From: Phyllobacterium sp. 21LDTY02-6
GTDB taxonomy: Bacteria > Pseudomonadota > Alphaproteobacteria > Rhizobiales > Rhizobiaceae
DNA: 64,000 bases
Reading direction: 5' to 3'
Assembly (NCBI RefSeq): GCF_023554255.2
Contig: NZ_JAMJWD020000002.1
Coordinates: forward strand, 799,435-863,434
Under the pieces are notes generated by a model. The model ran no database searches, had not been told where the DNA came from, and was given only the letters and a program-made list of their open reading frames with translations. Positions 10,802 through 19,962 of the stretch are shown piece after piece. Each line of letters begins with the position of its first letter. The first letter of the stretch is position 1. The position numbers and the translations under genes are program-made.

Positions 10802-10912
10802 GTTCGGCTCCGGCAGGACAGGCCAGAGCTGTGGGTCAGAGCACCGGATTTGTCAATTCGCCCTTTGACTTCGCGGCCTCTATTGGGGATGCTGGCCGGC
10901 GGGAGGACGTCC

Positions 10913-12829
10913 ATGACATCGAAATATTCTGAAGTTTATCGGGAGTGGCAGGCCGATCCGATGGCCTTCTGGGCCAAGGCGGCGCAGGCCATCGACTGGT
11001 TCAGGCCCTGGGAAACGATCTTCGACGCCAATACCGGCCCCTATGGCCGCTGGTTTCCGGGTGCGGAGTGCAATACGTGCCACAATGCCGTGGACCGGCA
11101 TGTCGAGCGGGGCCGCGGCGACCAGCCGGCGCTGATCCACGACAGCGCCATCACCGGAACGAAGCGCACCATCACCTATTCGCAGCTTCTCTCGCAGGTC
11201 GAGGCGCTGGCGGCGGTTCTCATCGACAAGGGCGTTGCGAAGGGCGACCGCGTCATCATCTACATGGCCATGGTGCCCGAGGCGATCGTCGCCATGCTGG
11301 CCTGCGCGCGGATCGGCGCCGTTCATTCGGTGGTCTTCGGCGGCTTTGCGGCCCATGAACTGGCGACGCGCATCGACGACGCCAAGCCGGTCATGATTAT
11401 CGCGACCTCCTGCGGCCTGGAGCCGGGGCGGGTGGTGGCCTACAAGCCGATGCTGGACAAGGCGATCGAGCTCGCCAGTCACAAGGTCGCCGCCTGCCTC
11501 ATCCTCGTCCGCCCGCAGCAGCCGCACGAACTCGTGGAAGGGCGCGATCATGATTTTGCCGAAGCCGTCACCGCTGCGGCAGGCCGGCGGGTGCCATGCG
11601 TGCCGGTCAAGGCCACGGACCCGCTCTACATTCTCTATACGTCCGGCACGACCGGGCAGCCCAAGGGGATCGTCCGGGACAATGGCGGCCACCTCGTGGC
11701 GCTGGCCTGGTCCATGGCCGCGGTCTACGACACCAGGCCCGGCGACGTCTTCTGGGCGGCTTCGGACATCGGCTGGGCCGTGGGCCACTCCTATATCGCC
11801 TATGCGCCGCTCTTCATCGGCGCGACGAGCATCGTCTATGAAGGCAAGCCCGTCGGCACGCCCGATGCCGGAACCTTCTGGCGCGTGGTCAGCGATCATA
11901 AGGTAAGGGTGCTCTTCACCGCACCGACGGCCTTCCGCGCCATCAAGAAGGAAGACCCGAACGGCACCTTCATCCGGAATTACGACCTTTCATCGCTGAA
12001 ATATCTCTTCCTCGCCGGCGAAAGGGCCGATCCGGATACGATCAGATGGGCGGAGGAGAAGCTCGGCGTCCCGGTCATCGACCATTGGTGGCAGACGGAA
12101 AGCGGCTGGCCCATGGCGGCCAATCCCGCCGGGCTCGGCATGCTCCCGGTGAAGCATGGTTCGCCCACCGTTCCGATGCCGGGCTATGACGTGCAGGTGG
12201 TGGACGATGCGGGCCATCCCGTCGCCGCGGGCGAACTCGGCAATATCGTCGTGAGGATGCCGCTGCCGCCGGCCTGCCTGCCGACGCTGTGGAACGCCGA
12301 TGCGCGCTTCCACGAGGCCTATGCCAGCGAGTTTCCGGGTTATTACAAGACGGCGGATGCCGGCATCATCGATGAAGACGGCTATATCTACATCATGAGC
12401 CGCACCGACGACATCATCAATGTCGCCGGCCATCGCCTGTCGACCGGCGCCATGGAGGAGGTGCTTGCCAGCCACAGGGATGTTGCCGAATGCGCCGTCA
12501 TCGGCATCGCCGATCCACTGAAGGGCCAGGTTCCCTGCGGGTTCCTCGTTCTCAAGGCCGGCGTGGAGCGCAAGGCCGAGGATATCGAGGCCGAGTGCAT
12601 CGCGCTGGTCAGGGACAAGATCGGCCCGGTTGCCGCCTTCAAGACGGCGATCACGGTCAAGCGGCTGCCGAAGACGCGTTCCGGCAAGATCTTGCGCGGA
12701 ACCATGCAGAAGATCGCCGACGGGCAGGACTGGACGATGCCCGCGACGATCGACGATCCGGCGATCCTCGACGAGATTTCGGAACAGCTGCAGCAGCGCG
12801 GCTTCGGGCGGGCGCCGGCAAGCCCATGA
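10913..12829 (+). CDS. prpE: Propionyl-CoA synthetase (acyl-CoA synthetase, AMP-forming)
   Basis: 638 residues. Adenylate-forming enzyme: P-loop ILYTSGTTGQPKGIVRDNGG (the IVRD variant is typical of PrpE), HWWQTESGWP, SRTDDIINVAGHRLSTGAMEE and the C-terminal catalytic lysine in TRSGKILRGTM. The N-terminus YREWQADPMAFWAKAAQAIDW is the acetyl/propionyl-CoA synthetase N-domain. It activates propionate (or acetate) with ATP and CoA. GGGAGGACG precedes ATG 10913; the upstream ATG at 10850 lacks family similarity. The SDR gene follows 31 bases later and may be co-transcribed. Confidence 0.9.
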   Translation: MTSKYSEVYREWQADPMAFWAKAAQAIDWFRPWETIFDANTGPYGRWFPGAECNTCHNAVDRHVERGRGDQPALIHDSAITGTKRTITYSQLLSQVEALAAVLIDKGVAKGDRVIIYMAMVPEAIVAMLACARIGAVHSVVFGGFAAHELATRIDDAKPVMIIATSCGLEPGRVVAYKPMLDKAIELASHKVAACLILVRPQQPHELVEGRDHDFAEAVTAAAGRRVPCVPVKATDPLYILYTSGTTGQPKGIVRDNGGHLVALAWSMAAVYDTRPGDVFWAASDIGWAVGHSYIAYAPLFIGATSIVYEGKPVGTPDAGTFWRVVSDHKVRVLFTAPTAFRAIKKEDPNGTFIRNYDLSSLKYLFLAGERADPDTIRWAEEKLGVPVIDHWWQTESGWPMAANPAGLGMLPVKHGSPTVPMPGYDVQVVDDAGHPVAAGELGNIVVRMPLPPACLPTLWNADARFHEAYASEFPGYYKTADAGIIDEDGYIYIMSRTDDIINVAGHRLSTGAMEEVLASHRDVAECAVIGIADPLKGQVPCGFLVLKAGVERKAEDIEAECIALVRDKIGPVAAFKTAITVKRLPKTRSGKILRGTMQKIADGQDWTMPATIDDPAILDEISEQLQQRGFGRAPASP

Positions 12830-12860
12830 CGAGACGGCCAAACATGCGAAAGGAAGCCGA

Positions 12861-13643
12861 ATGCTGGAAGGCAAGATAGCAATCATCACCGGTGGCGCGC
12901 AGGGTATCGGTGCGGCGATCGCCAAGCGCTACCTCCACGACGGCGCGCGGGTCATGATCGGCGACACCAATCAACAGCGCGGCGAAGCGACGCTCAGGGA
13001 ACTCGCCGCCATCGGCGATGCCCGCTTCATGGCGGCGGATGTCAGCAGCAGGCTCGACGTGCACAATCTGGTGGCCGCCACCGTGGAGGCCTTCGGCGAT
13101 GTCGATATCCTTGTCAACAATGCCGGCGTCGTGCATGCGGCGGATTTCCTCGATCTTGCCGAGGAAGATTTCGACCGCGTGCTGCGCATCAATCTGAAGG
13201 GGCCGTTCCTGTGCTCGCAGGCGGTGGCGCGCCACATGGTCGAAAGGGTCAGGAATGGCGGGGTCCCCGGCTCGATCATCAACATGTCGTCGATCAATGC
13301 GGTCGTCGCCATCCCCGATCAGGTGCCTTATTCGGTGTCGAAGGGCGGCATCGCCCAGTTGACGCGGGTTCTCGCGCTGTCGCTGGCGGAATATGGCATC
13401 CGCGTCAACGCCATCGGTCCGGGTTCGATCCGCACGGACATGCTGGAGGACGTCCTGTCCGATCCGGCCGCCAAGGAACGCATGTTGTCGCGCACGCCGC
13501 TCGGACGTGCCGGCGATCCCGCGGAGATCGCCGCGATTGCCGCCTTTCTCGCTTCCGACGATGCAAGCTACATTACCGGCCAGACGATTTTTGCCGATGG
13601 GGGCAGGCTGCCGCTCAATTATATGGTCCCGGTCAACACCTGA
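12861..13643 (+). CDS. Short-chain dehydrogenase/reductase
   Basis: 260 residues of classical SDR type. Cofactor motif TGGAQGIG at residues 10-17, NNAG, the catalytic Ser in INMSSINA and YSVSKGG (Tyr-x3-Lys), and PGSIRTDM near the substrate loop. GDTNQQRGE after beta-2 has an Asp favouring NAD(H). GAAGGAAGC-type ribosome binding site just before the ATG. It sits 31 bases behind prpE, so it may be in one operon; the substrate is not predictable. Confidence 0.85.
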   Translation: MLEGKIAIITGGAQGIGAAIAKRYLHDGARVMIGDTNQQRGEATLRELAAIGDARFMAADVSSRLDVHNLVAATVEAFGDVDILVNNAGVVHAADFLDLAEEDFDRVLRINLKGPFLCSQAVARHMVERVRNGGVPGSIINMSSINAVVAIPDQVPYSVSKGGIAQLTRVLALSLAEYGIRVNAIGPGSIRTDMLEDVLSDPAAKERMLSRTPLGRAGDPAEIAAIAAFLASDDASYITGQTIFADGGRLPLNYMVPVNT

Positions 13644-13695
13644 GTCCGGGCGCCGCCGCCGAGGTTCGACTTTTGTACCCCCTCATGACATGCTC

Positions 13696-13713
13696 CTGAC
13701 AGAAGGTTGTCAG
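13696..13713. promoter_or_regulatory. Small inverted repeat upstream of the DUF1127 gene
   Basis: CTGACA-GAAGGT-TGTCAG: 6-bp arms and a six-base centre, 46 bases before the start codon. A possible operator; it could also be a chance palindrome. Confidence 0.3.
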
Positions 13714-13758
13714 CAGCCCTGTGTCATAGTCTTCACTGTAAGCAGAGGAGATAGGGAT

Positions 13759-14052
13759 ATGGCAAAGGATCTATTCGGAATGTTTCGCACGGTCGCTCGG
13801 TGGTATTCTGACATCGCCGCCTATCGGGAAGAGCTGCGGACGGAACGGCATATCAGCGAACTTCCGGAACACCTGTTGAAGGATATCGGCTGGCCGGACG
13901 CCTATGCGGAACGGCTGGCACGGCGGGAAGACGATGCTGCGGAGACGCAGAAGGCGGATAGCGCCGGGCATCAGCCGTGGAGCCTCGACTGGCCGCATCA
14001 ATATGAACGCCTGCGGCGGCGCAAATCGAATACCGTCGAGATAGGCTGCTGA
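13759..14052 (+). CDS. DUF1127-containing protein
   Basis: 97 residues. The central part, RHISELPEHLLKDIGWPDAYAERL, matches the DUF1127 (YjiS-like) pattern of Leu-x4-Leu-Lys-Asp-Ile-Gly followed by an Arg/Asp helix. The protein is longer than the roughly 45-residue minimal forms, which in rhizobia have been linked to RNA turnover and phosphate/carbon metabolism; the longer forms are mostly uncharacterised. Strong ribosome binding site (GAGGAGATAGGG). The DJ-1/PfpI gene follows 47 bases after its stop. Confidence 0.7.
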   Translation: MAKDLFGMFRTVARWYSDIAAYREELRTERHISELPEHLLKDIGWPDAYAERLARREDDAAETQKADSAGHQPWSLDWPHQYERLRRRKSNTVEIGC

Positions 14053-14099
14053 GCGGAATGGCCGGCGCTGATATGGCAGGAGCCCGAACGGGAGGAACA

Positions 14100-14735
14100 A
14101 TGTCCATGGACCACAGGAAGACGATCGGCTTTGTTTTCATCGATGGCTTCGCGGACTGGGAGTTCGGCATGCTGTCGGGCGCCACAGCCGATTGGTTCGG
14201 CGGTCGCGCGGTGGCATTGTCTCCCGTCTTGGGGTCTCCTGGCTCGGGGTCTCCTGAACCCGGCCCGCTCAAATCCATAGGCGGCTTTCGCCTTCTGCCG
14301 GATCGCGGCACCGGCCTTGCCGACAATGAAGATCTCGACGCGGTTGCGGTCATCGGATCGGATAAATGGTCCGATGAAGACGCCCCCGACATCGGCGAAT
14401 TGCTGAAGACTGTGCTGTCGCGCGGCGGGATCGTCGGCGGCATTTGCGCGGGAACCCTGGCGCTGGCGCGTGCCGGCCTGTTCGAGGGGCGCAAACATAC
14501 CAGCAACGGGCCGGGCTGGCTCGAATCCAGGATCGGCCGCTATGTCGGCGCGCAATTCTACCAGGACGTGCCCTATGCCATACGCGACGGGCATGTCGTC
14601 AGTGCCGCGGGCACGGCTCCGGGCACTTTCGCCACCACATTCCTCGAAGCTGTCTTTCCCGAACAGGCGGCGCAGGTCGCCGAGATGCGCCAGCTGGTCG
14701 GGCGCGAATATGAAGCGGGTGAAGAACGGGCATAG
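14100..14735 (+). CDS. DJ-1/PfpI-family (GATase1-like) protein
   Basis: 211 residues. IGFVFIDGFADWEFG opens the fold and GGICAGTLALARAG holds the nucleophile elbow with Cys116. TSNGPGWLE and SAAGTAPGTFATTFL follow as in the family. Such proteins act as glyoxalases, amidases or transcription-factor-like sensors; which applies here is not visible. GGAGGAACA precedes ATG 14100. Residues about 44-55 are a Gly/Ser/Pro insert encoded by an imperfect direct repeat (14229-14262). The WYL-type regulator gene starts 47 bases downstream. Confidence 0.7.
   Translation: MSMDHRKTIGFVFIDGFADWEFGMLSGATADWFGGRAVALSPVLGSPGSGSPEPGPLKSIGGFRLLPDRGTGLADNEDLDAVAVIGSDKWSDEDAPDIGELLKTVLSRGGIVGGICAGTLALARAGLFEGRKHTSNGPGWLESRIGRYVGAQFYQDVPYAIRDGHVVSAAGTAPGTFATTFLEAVFPEQAAQVAEMRQLVGREYEAGEERA
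14229..14262 (+). repeat. Short in-frame direct repeat within the DJ-1/PfpI gene
   Basis: The unit GGGGTCTCCTGG/GAACC appears twice in tandem (about 15 bases each), coding LGSPGSGSPEPG. It looks like a slippage expansion in a surface loop. Confidence 0.6.
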
Positions 14736-14782
14736 CGCCGCAATGGCCGAACTGGCCCTCGAATGGATTTGAAGGATATCCC

Positions 14783-15493
14783 ATGCGCAGAGCAGACCGT
14801 CTATTCCAGATCGTGCAGAGATTGCGGGGCGGCAGGCTGGTCACCGCGCGCCAGCTGGCCGAGAAACTCGAAGTATCGGAGCGCACGATCTATCGCGACA
14901 TAGCCGACCTGCAATCCACCGGCGTGCCGATCGACGGCGAGGCCGGTGTCGGCTATCTGCTGCGCGAGGGCTTCGACCTGCCGCCATTGATGTTCACCCG
15001 CGACGAAGTCGTCGCACTGGTCGCCGGCGCGCGGCTGATCACTGCCTGGGGCGGGGCGTCGATGGCGCGGGCTGCGGAAGAAGCGATCATCAAGATCGGC
15101 GCGGTGCTGCCGAAGGAAGAGCGTCCGCGCATCACCAATACGCATATCCACGCCTCGGGCACCAATATCAGCGACCGGGACCGGGACCTGATCGACCTGG
15201 CGGAGCGGGCGGCGGACCAGTGCCGCGTCCTGACCATCACCTATACCGACCTCGAGGGCAATGAGAGCCAGCGCGACATCCGTCCGCTGGGATTGTGGTT
15301 CTGGGGCAAGGTCTGGACCCTGATCAGCTGGTGCGAACTGCGCAATGATTTCCGCACGTTCCGCATCGACCGTATCGCCAGGGTGGACAAGGCCGACCGC
15401 ATCTTCCGCCCGGAGCGCGGTAAGACGCTGGCGGATTTCTACCGGCGGGTGGAATTGAGCGAAACGCCCGATACGGAAGCCCGCGCTTCGTGA
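14783..15493 (+). CDS. YafY-type HTH/WYL-domain transcriptional regulator
   Basis: 236 residues. The N-terminal HTH_11 motif (ARQLAEKLEVSERTIYRDIADL, residues about 22-43) is followed by a WYL domain. The WYL region shows LTITYTDLEGNESQRDIRPLGLWFWGKVWTLI, with the ligand-sensing core, then DFRTFRIDRI. The family usually controls a neighbouring gene and senses a nucleic acid or small ligand. The preceding DJ-1/PfpI gene in the same direction is the natural candidate target or partner. The gene ends inside a bidirectional hairpin. Confidence 0.8.
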   Translation: MRRADRLFQIVQRLRGGRLVTARQLAEKLEVSERTIYRDIADLQSTGVPIDGEAGVGYLLREGFDLPPLMFTRDEVVALVAGARLITAWGGASMARAAEEAIIKIGAVLPKEERPRITNTHIHASGTNISDRDRDLIDLAERAADQCRVLTITYTDLEGNESQRDIRPLGLWFWGKVWTLISWCELRNDFRTFRIDRIARVDKADRIFRPERGKTLADFYRRVELSETPDTEARAS

Positions 15494-15521
15494 AAAAGGC
15501 CCGGCAGAACCGGGCCCTTTT
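15493..15521. terminator. Bidirectional terminator between WYL regulator and trcR
   Basis: A-tract, GGCCCGG stem, five-base loop, CCGGGCC and a T-tract. With A4 on one side and T4 on the other it can serve both convergent genes. Confidence 0.8.
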
Positions 15522-15524
15522 GTC

Positions 15525-16217
15525 TTATTCTTCGTCTTCTTCGTCTTCCTGCCGTCCCTTGAGCGAGGACAGCTTGGCGAACACCTTGTCCGCATCGAGC
15601 TCCTCATCCTCTTCGCGGGGCGCCGGCTGGATATCGAGGTTCTCTGTGGCGGAAGCCGGCAGCAGCGTATCGCCGGTCTCGACCTGCGCAGGGCGGCCGC
15701 GCGAGGAACGCTCGACTTCGATGTCGAGGTCGATCTGCGAGCAGAGGCCGAGCGTTACCGGATCCATCGGCTGCAGATTGTTCGAGTTCCAGTGGGTGCG
15801 GTTGCGGATCTGCTCGATCGTCGATTTCGTCGTTCCGATCAGGCGCGAGATCTGGGCATCTTTCAGTTCCGGATGGTTGCGGACCAGCCAAAGAATGGCG
15901 TTCGGGCGGTCCTGACGTTTGGAAAGCGGCGTATAGCGCGGGCCTTTGCGCTTGGTCTCCGGCACGCGTACCTTCGGATCGGAGATCTTGAGCTTGTGAT
16001 TGATGTCGGCTTCGCCCCTGGCGATTTCCTCGCGCGTCAGCTGGCCGGTGATCAGGGGATCGAGACCCTTGATCCCCTGCGCCGCCTCGCCATCGGCAAT
16101 GGCTTTTACTTCCAGCGGATGCAACTTGCAGAAGGCTGCGATCTGGTCGAAGGAGAGCGCGGTGTTGTCGACAAGCCAGACGGCCGTTGCCTTTGGCATA
16201 AGAAGCTGGGTGGCCAT
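15525..16217 (-). CDS. trcR: Cell cycle transcriptional regulator TrcR (DUF1013)
   Basis: 230 residues from ATG 16217 (MATQLLMPKATAVWLVDNTALSF). The central region (RPNAILWLVRNHPELKDAQISRLIGTTKSTIEQIRNRTHWNS) is a helix-turn-helix-like block highly conserved in DUF1013. The C-terminus is an acidic tail (EEDEELDADKV ... EDEEDEE). In Caulobacter-type bacteria this family is annotated as the cell-cycle regulator TrcR. The upstream ATG at 16316 would add 33 residues without family similarity. It is convergent with the WYL regulator and shares its terminator. Confidence 0.8.
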   Translation of the reverse strand: MATQLLMPKATAVWLVDNTALSFDQIAAFCKLHPLEVKAIADGEAAQGIKGLDPLITGQLTREEIARGEADINHKLKISDPKVRVPETKRKGPRYTPLSKRQDRPNAILWLVRNHPELKDAQISRLIGTTKSTIEQIRNRTHWNSNNLQPMDPVTLGLCSQIDLDIEVERSSRGRPAQVETGDTLLPASATENLDIQPAPREEDEELDADKVFAKLSSLKGRQEDEEDEE

Positions 16218-16367
16218 GAATATAGTCCTCTTGTTCGTCCGCTCCGGTGGCGCGGGACGTGGGTTCAACCACAATTTCCGGGAATTCGGGCCGTTATATA
16301 GCGGTATTTTCGCCAATGGGCAAGAAAGCCTTTTGGCTGCGCACCGGGCTCGCGAATGTTCATCAAA

Positions 16368-16385
16368 CTGTCACGCATCCGTCAT
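16368..16385 (+). promoter_or_regulatory. Candidate PHO box upstream of the phytase-like gene
   Basis: CTGTCAC-GCAT-CCGTCAT: two 7-base PhoB half-sites with the standard four-base spacer (11-base periodicity). It lies 80 bases upstream of the start codon at 16466. Both half-sites differ from CTGTCAT at one position. Confidence 0.65.
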
Positions 16386-16465
16386 CAGATTGAAATAGAG
16401 CCGCGAGAACAGTCACTCCATCTTATTGGCCATCTTGATGGCAATCTTCAATGGAGCACGGACCC

Positions 16466-18661
16466 ATGTCGCACAAGACAGTTTCACTCGCCCTCCTTGC
16501 CGCGCTTGCCACTTCCGTGGCGCTGCCGGCGGCGGCCGACCCGGTTTTCAACCGCATCGCGAGCTTCCCCGTCATCGATAATCTGCCCGAAAGCGCCGAC
16601 CGGTCGAAGCCGACTTCGGCGGAGATCATCACAGCTTCGGAAGACGGCATGACGCTCGTCTATTCCGACAGTCCGAACGAGGCGATCGGCTTCGTCGACA
16701 TCACCGATGCGGCCCATCCGAAGCCGGGCGGCCAGCACAAGGTGGATGGCGAGCCGACCTCCGTCGCCATCGTCGGCGGCAACATCTTCGCCGCCATCAA
16801 CACGTCGAAGGACAAGGCCAATCCGTCCGGCAAGCTCGAAATCATCGACCTCGCGTCGAAGAAATCCGTGCTGAGCTGCGACCTTGGCGGCCAGCCGGAC
16901 TCGGTGGCGATTTCGCCCGACAAATCCTTCGCCGCCATCGCCATCGAGAACGAGCGCGACGAAGAGCTGAACGAGGGCGCCCTGCCGCAGCTGCCGTCCG
17001 GCAATCTGAAGATCTTCGCGCTCAAGGACGGCCTGCCGGATTGCGCGGCGGCCAAAACCGTCGATCTTACCGGTATTGCCGAGATCGCCCCTGAAGATGC
17101 GGAGCCGGAATTCGTCTCCATCAATGCCGGCAACCAGATCGCCGTGACGCTGCAGGAGAACAATCACATCGCCATCGTCGATGCGGCAAGCGGCAAGATC
17201 GCCTCGCATTTCTCCGCCGGCGCGGTCGATCTTGACGGCATCGACACCGGCAAGGATGGCGCGCTGCGTTTCGATGGCAGCATCAAGGGCGCGCTGCGCG
17301 AGCCGGACGCGGTAAAATGGCTGGATGAGGAGCGCCTCGTTACGGCCAATGAGGGCGACTACAAGGGCGGATCGCGCAGCTTCACCATCTTCACCAGGGA
17401 CGGCAAGGTCGCGTATGAATCGGGCGCTTCACTCGAACACCGGATCGCCGCCGCCGGGCATTATCCAGACAAGCGCAACAAGAAGGGCGTCGAGCTCGAA
17501 GGCGCGGAAGTCGGTCGTTTCGGCGAGACGAACTATCTGTTCGTGGCCAGCGAGCGCGCTTCGATCGTCGGCGTCTACAAGGATACGAAGGCGGAGCCGG
17601 AATTCGTGCAGCTTCTGCCCTCGGGCGTCGGCCCGGAGGGCATCCTCGCCATCCCGTCGCGCAATCTGCTGGTGACGGCCAATGAGACCGATCTGGTGGA
17701 GGATGGCGGCGCCAGGGCGCATGTCATGGTCTACGAGCTGAAGGAGCAGGCGCCGAACTATCCGCAGATCGTTTCCGAAGCCACCGGCGATGTTCCGCTC
17801 GGCTGGGGCGCGCTGTCCGGATTGTCGGCCGATGCGGAGAAGCCGGGCAGGCTCCACGCCGTCGCCGACTCGTTCTATTCCGCCGCGCCGACGATCTTCA
17901 CCATCGAGGCGGACCGCAGCCCGGCCCGCATCACGCAGGCGCTGCCCGTCACCCGCGGCGGCGCTGCCGCGCAGAAGCTCGACCTCGAAGGCATCACCAC
18001 CGATGGCGATGGCGGCTACTGGCTCGCCAATGAGGGCGATGCGGCCAAGCTCGTTCCCCATGCGATCCTCAACGTCAATGCCAAGGGCGAGATCAAGCAG
18101 GAGATCGCGCTTCCCGCCGAGCTTCTCGCGCATCAGACGCGATTTGGCCTCGAGGGCATCACGCGGGTCGGCGAGGGCGACGATGCGGTGTTGTGGATGG
18201 CGATACAGCGCGAATGGTCCGACGACGAAAAGGGCTTCACCAAGCTGCTTCGCTACGACATCAAGGACAAGAGCTGGAGCGCCGTGGCCTATCCGCTGGA
18301 CAAGACGGATGCCGGCTGGGTCGGCCTGTCGGAGATAACCGCCCATGACGGCCAGCTTTACCTGATCGAGAGGGACAACCAGATTGGCGGCAAGGCGGCC
18401 AACAAGCGCCTCTATCGCGTGGCGCTGGAAGAGCTGAAGCCGGCAAAGCTGGGTGAAAAGCTGCCCGTGGCCAAGAAGGCGCTCGCCCATGATTTCCTCG
18501 GCGACCTGAAGGGCACCAATGGCTATGTCGCCGAGAAGCTCGAAGGCTTCGCAATCGACGCCGACGGCAATGGCTTCGCGGTGACCGACAATGATGGGGT
18601 CGACGATTCATCCGGTGAAACGCTGTTCTTCAACATCGGCAAGGTAGCGGCGACGCATTGA
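16466..18661 (+). CDS. Secreted phytase-like / esterase-like beta-propeller protein
   Basis: 731 residues from ATG 16466 (MSHKTVSLALLAALATSVALPAAADP), a clear Sec signal peptide cleaved after AAA. The mature part is built of repeated beta-propeller blades (VYSDSPNEAIGFVDITD, GKLEIIDLASKK, GNLKIFALKDG, NHIAIVDAASGK), and the C-terminal half has the pattern of the phytase-like esterase family (LDLEGITTDGDGGYWLANEGD, FGLEGITRVGEG, EGFAIDADGNGFAVTDNDG). Likely periplasmic or exported. GGAGCACGGACCC precedes ATG 16466 at good spacing; ATG 16451 is an alternative. The PHO box suggests phosphate-starvation induction and a role in releasing phosphate, which remains inference. Confidence 0.75.
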   Translation: MSHKTVSLALLAALATSVALPAAADPVFNRIASFPVIDNLPESADRSKPTSAEIITASEDGMTLVYSDSPNEAIGFVDITDAAHPKPGGQHKVDGEPTSVAIVGGNIFAAINTSKDKANPSGKLEIIDLASKKSVLSCDLGGQPDSVAISPDKSFAAIAIENERDEELNEGALPQLPSGNLKIFALKDGLPDCAAAKTVDLTGIAEIAPEDAEPEFVSINAGNQIAVTLQENNHIAIVDAASGKIASHFSAGAVDLDGIDTGKDGALRFDGSIKGALREPDAVKWLDEERLVTANEGDYKGGSRSFTIFTRDGKVAYESGASLEHRIAAAGHYPDKRNKKGVELEGAEVGRFGETNYLFVASERASIVGVYKDTKAEPEFVQLLPSGVGPEGILAIPSRNLLVTANETDLVEDGGARAHVMVYELKEQAPNYPQIVSEATGDVPLGWGALSGLSADAEKPGRLHAVADSFYSAAPTIFTIEADRSPARITQALPVTRGGAAAQKLDLEGITTDGDGGYWLANEGDAAKLVPHAILNVNAKGEIKQEIALPAELLAHQTRFGLEGITRVGEGDDAVLWMAIQREWSDDEKGFTKLLRYDIKDKSWSAVAYPLDKTDAGWVGLSEITAHDGQLYLIERDNQIGGKAANKRLYRVALEELKPAKLGEKLPVAKKALAHDFLGDLKGTNGYVAEKLEGFAIDADGNGFAVTDNDGVDDSSGETLFFNIGKVAATH

Positions 18662-18707
18662 GCTCTGCAAGGCGAGGGGCGGCCCGGCCGTCCCTCCTTT
18701 GTCTCCA

Positions 18708-19712
18708 CTAGCTGACGTCGAGGACGATCTTGCCGATATTGCTGCCGTCCTCCATGCGCTCATGCGCGCGCCATGCCTCGTGCAGCGGGTAGACCATGTC
18801 GATGATCGGCGCCACGCGCCGTTCCACCAGCAGCGGCCAGACCTTCAATTCGAGTTCGCGCGCAATGCCGGCCTTGAACTCCACGGGCCGGGCGCGCAGA
18901 GTCGAGCCGGTGTGCTGCAGGCGCTTGACCATGAGCTTGGTGAAATCCGCATTGGCCTTGGCGCCGTTCAGAAACGCGATCTGGACGATCCGCCCGTCCA
19001 TCGCGGCTGCGTCGTAATTGCGGCCGATATAATCGCCGCCGACCATGTCGAGGATGAGATTGGCGCCCCGGCCTTCGGTGACGCGCTTGACCGCATCGAC
19101 GAAATCCTCCGTCCGGTAATTGATCGCCGTTTCGGCGCCGAGCTTGCGGCAGGCCTCGCATTTCTCGTCGGAGCCCGCCGTGGTCATGACGCGCGCGCCA
19201 AAGGCGGCGGCGAGCTGTATCGCCGTGGTGCCGATGCCCGATGAACCGCCATGGACGAGGAAATCCTCGCCCTCCTGCAATCGCCCGCGCTCGAACACAT
19301 TGTGCCATACGGTGAAATAGGTCTCCGGTATCGCAGCCGCCTCGATGAAGCCGTAGCCGGCCGGGATGGGCAGCGCATTGGTTTCGTGGACGGCGCAATA
19401 TTGGGCATAGCCGCCGCCGGCGACGAGCGCGGTCACGCGTTCGCCCGGCCGGAAGCGCGTCACGCGACTGCCGGTGGCGACGATCTCGCCGGCGATTTCG
19501 AGCCCGGGAATATCCGACGCGCCGGGCGGCGGCGGATAATGCCCCTGCCGCTGCAGAACGTCGGGGCGGTTCACGCCGGCGGCGCGGACCCGGACCAGGA
19601 TTTCATTGTCGCCCGGCTCCGGTACCGCGCGCTCCGCCGCCTTCAGGACGCGCGGCCCGCCCGGCGCGGTGATTTCGATTGCCGTCATCTCGGTGGGGAT
19701 CGTCTCGCTCAT
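18708..19712 (-). CDS. NAD(P)H:quinone oxidoreductase, PIG3-like zinc-independent MDR
   Basis: 334 residues from ATG 19712 (MSETIPTEMTAIEI). Medium-chain dehydrogenase/reductase without zinc ligands: VRVRAAGVNRPDVLQRQGHYPPPPGASDIPGLEIAGEI (given in two parts: NRPDVLQRQG and PGLEIAGEI), LVHGGSSGIGTTAIQLA (cofactor loop), and the C-terminal VYPLHEAWRAHERME. This pattern fits the TP53I3/PIG3 quinone oxidoreductase branch. GGAAGCGAAT precedes this ATG. Further upstream in-frame ATGs at 19736 and 19883 run into the repeat-rich intergenic stretch. It converges on the phytase-like gene, with 46 bases between the stops. Confidence 0.85.
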   Translation of the reverse strand: MSETIPTEMTAIEITAPGGPRVLKAAERAVPEPGDNEILVRVRAAGVNRPDVLQRQGHYPPPPGASDIPGLEIAGEIVATGSRVTRFRPGERVTALVAGGGYAQYCAVHETNALPIPAGYGFIEAAAIPETYFTVWHNVFERGRLQEGEDFLVHGGSSGIGTTAIQLAAAFGARVMTTAGSDEKCEACRKLGAETAINYRTEDFVDAVKRVTEGRGANLILDMVGGDYIGRNYDAAAMDGRIVQIAFLNGAKANADFTKLMVKRLQHTGSTLRARPVEFKAGIARELELKVWPLLVERRVAPIIDMVYPLHEAWRAHERMEDGSNIGKIVLDVS

Positions 19713-19932
19713 ATTCGCTTCCAGCATCGCTTTCATTGACTGCTTGTATTGATTGCTTGCATTGACTCGGCGAAATCGTAGGAGCCCGCTTGCGTGGACA
19801 CAAGGCACAAATCGCCGTGGAGACGGCAATGGTCGGACCGGGCCGCTCCACACTGCCATCCTGCAAGCCTCTACTTCCCTCATCCTGAGCCTGTCGAAGG
19901 ACGCACTTTATTTATGCAACGCCCGTCCCCTC

Positions 19933-19962
19933 TGGTGGGATAAATGGAAACTTATCCCACCA
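19933..19962. repeat. Perfect 11-bp hairpin
   Basis: TGGTGGGATAA, an eight-base loop (ATGGAAAC), then TTATCCCACCA. No T-tract follows on either strand, so it is not an ordinary terminator. Confidence 0.7.
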
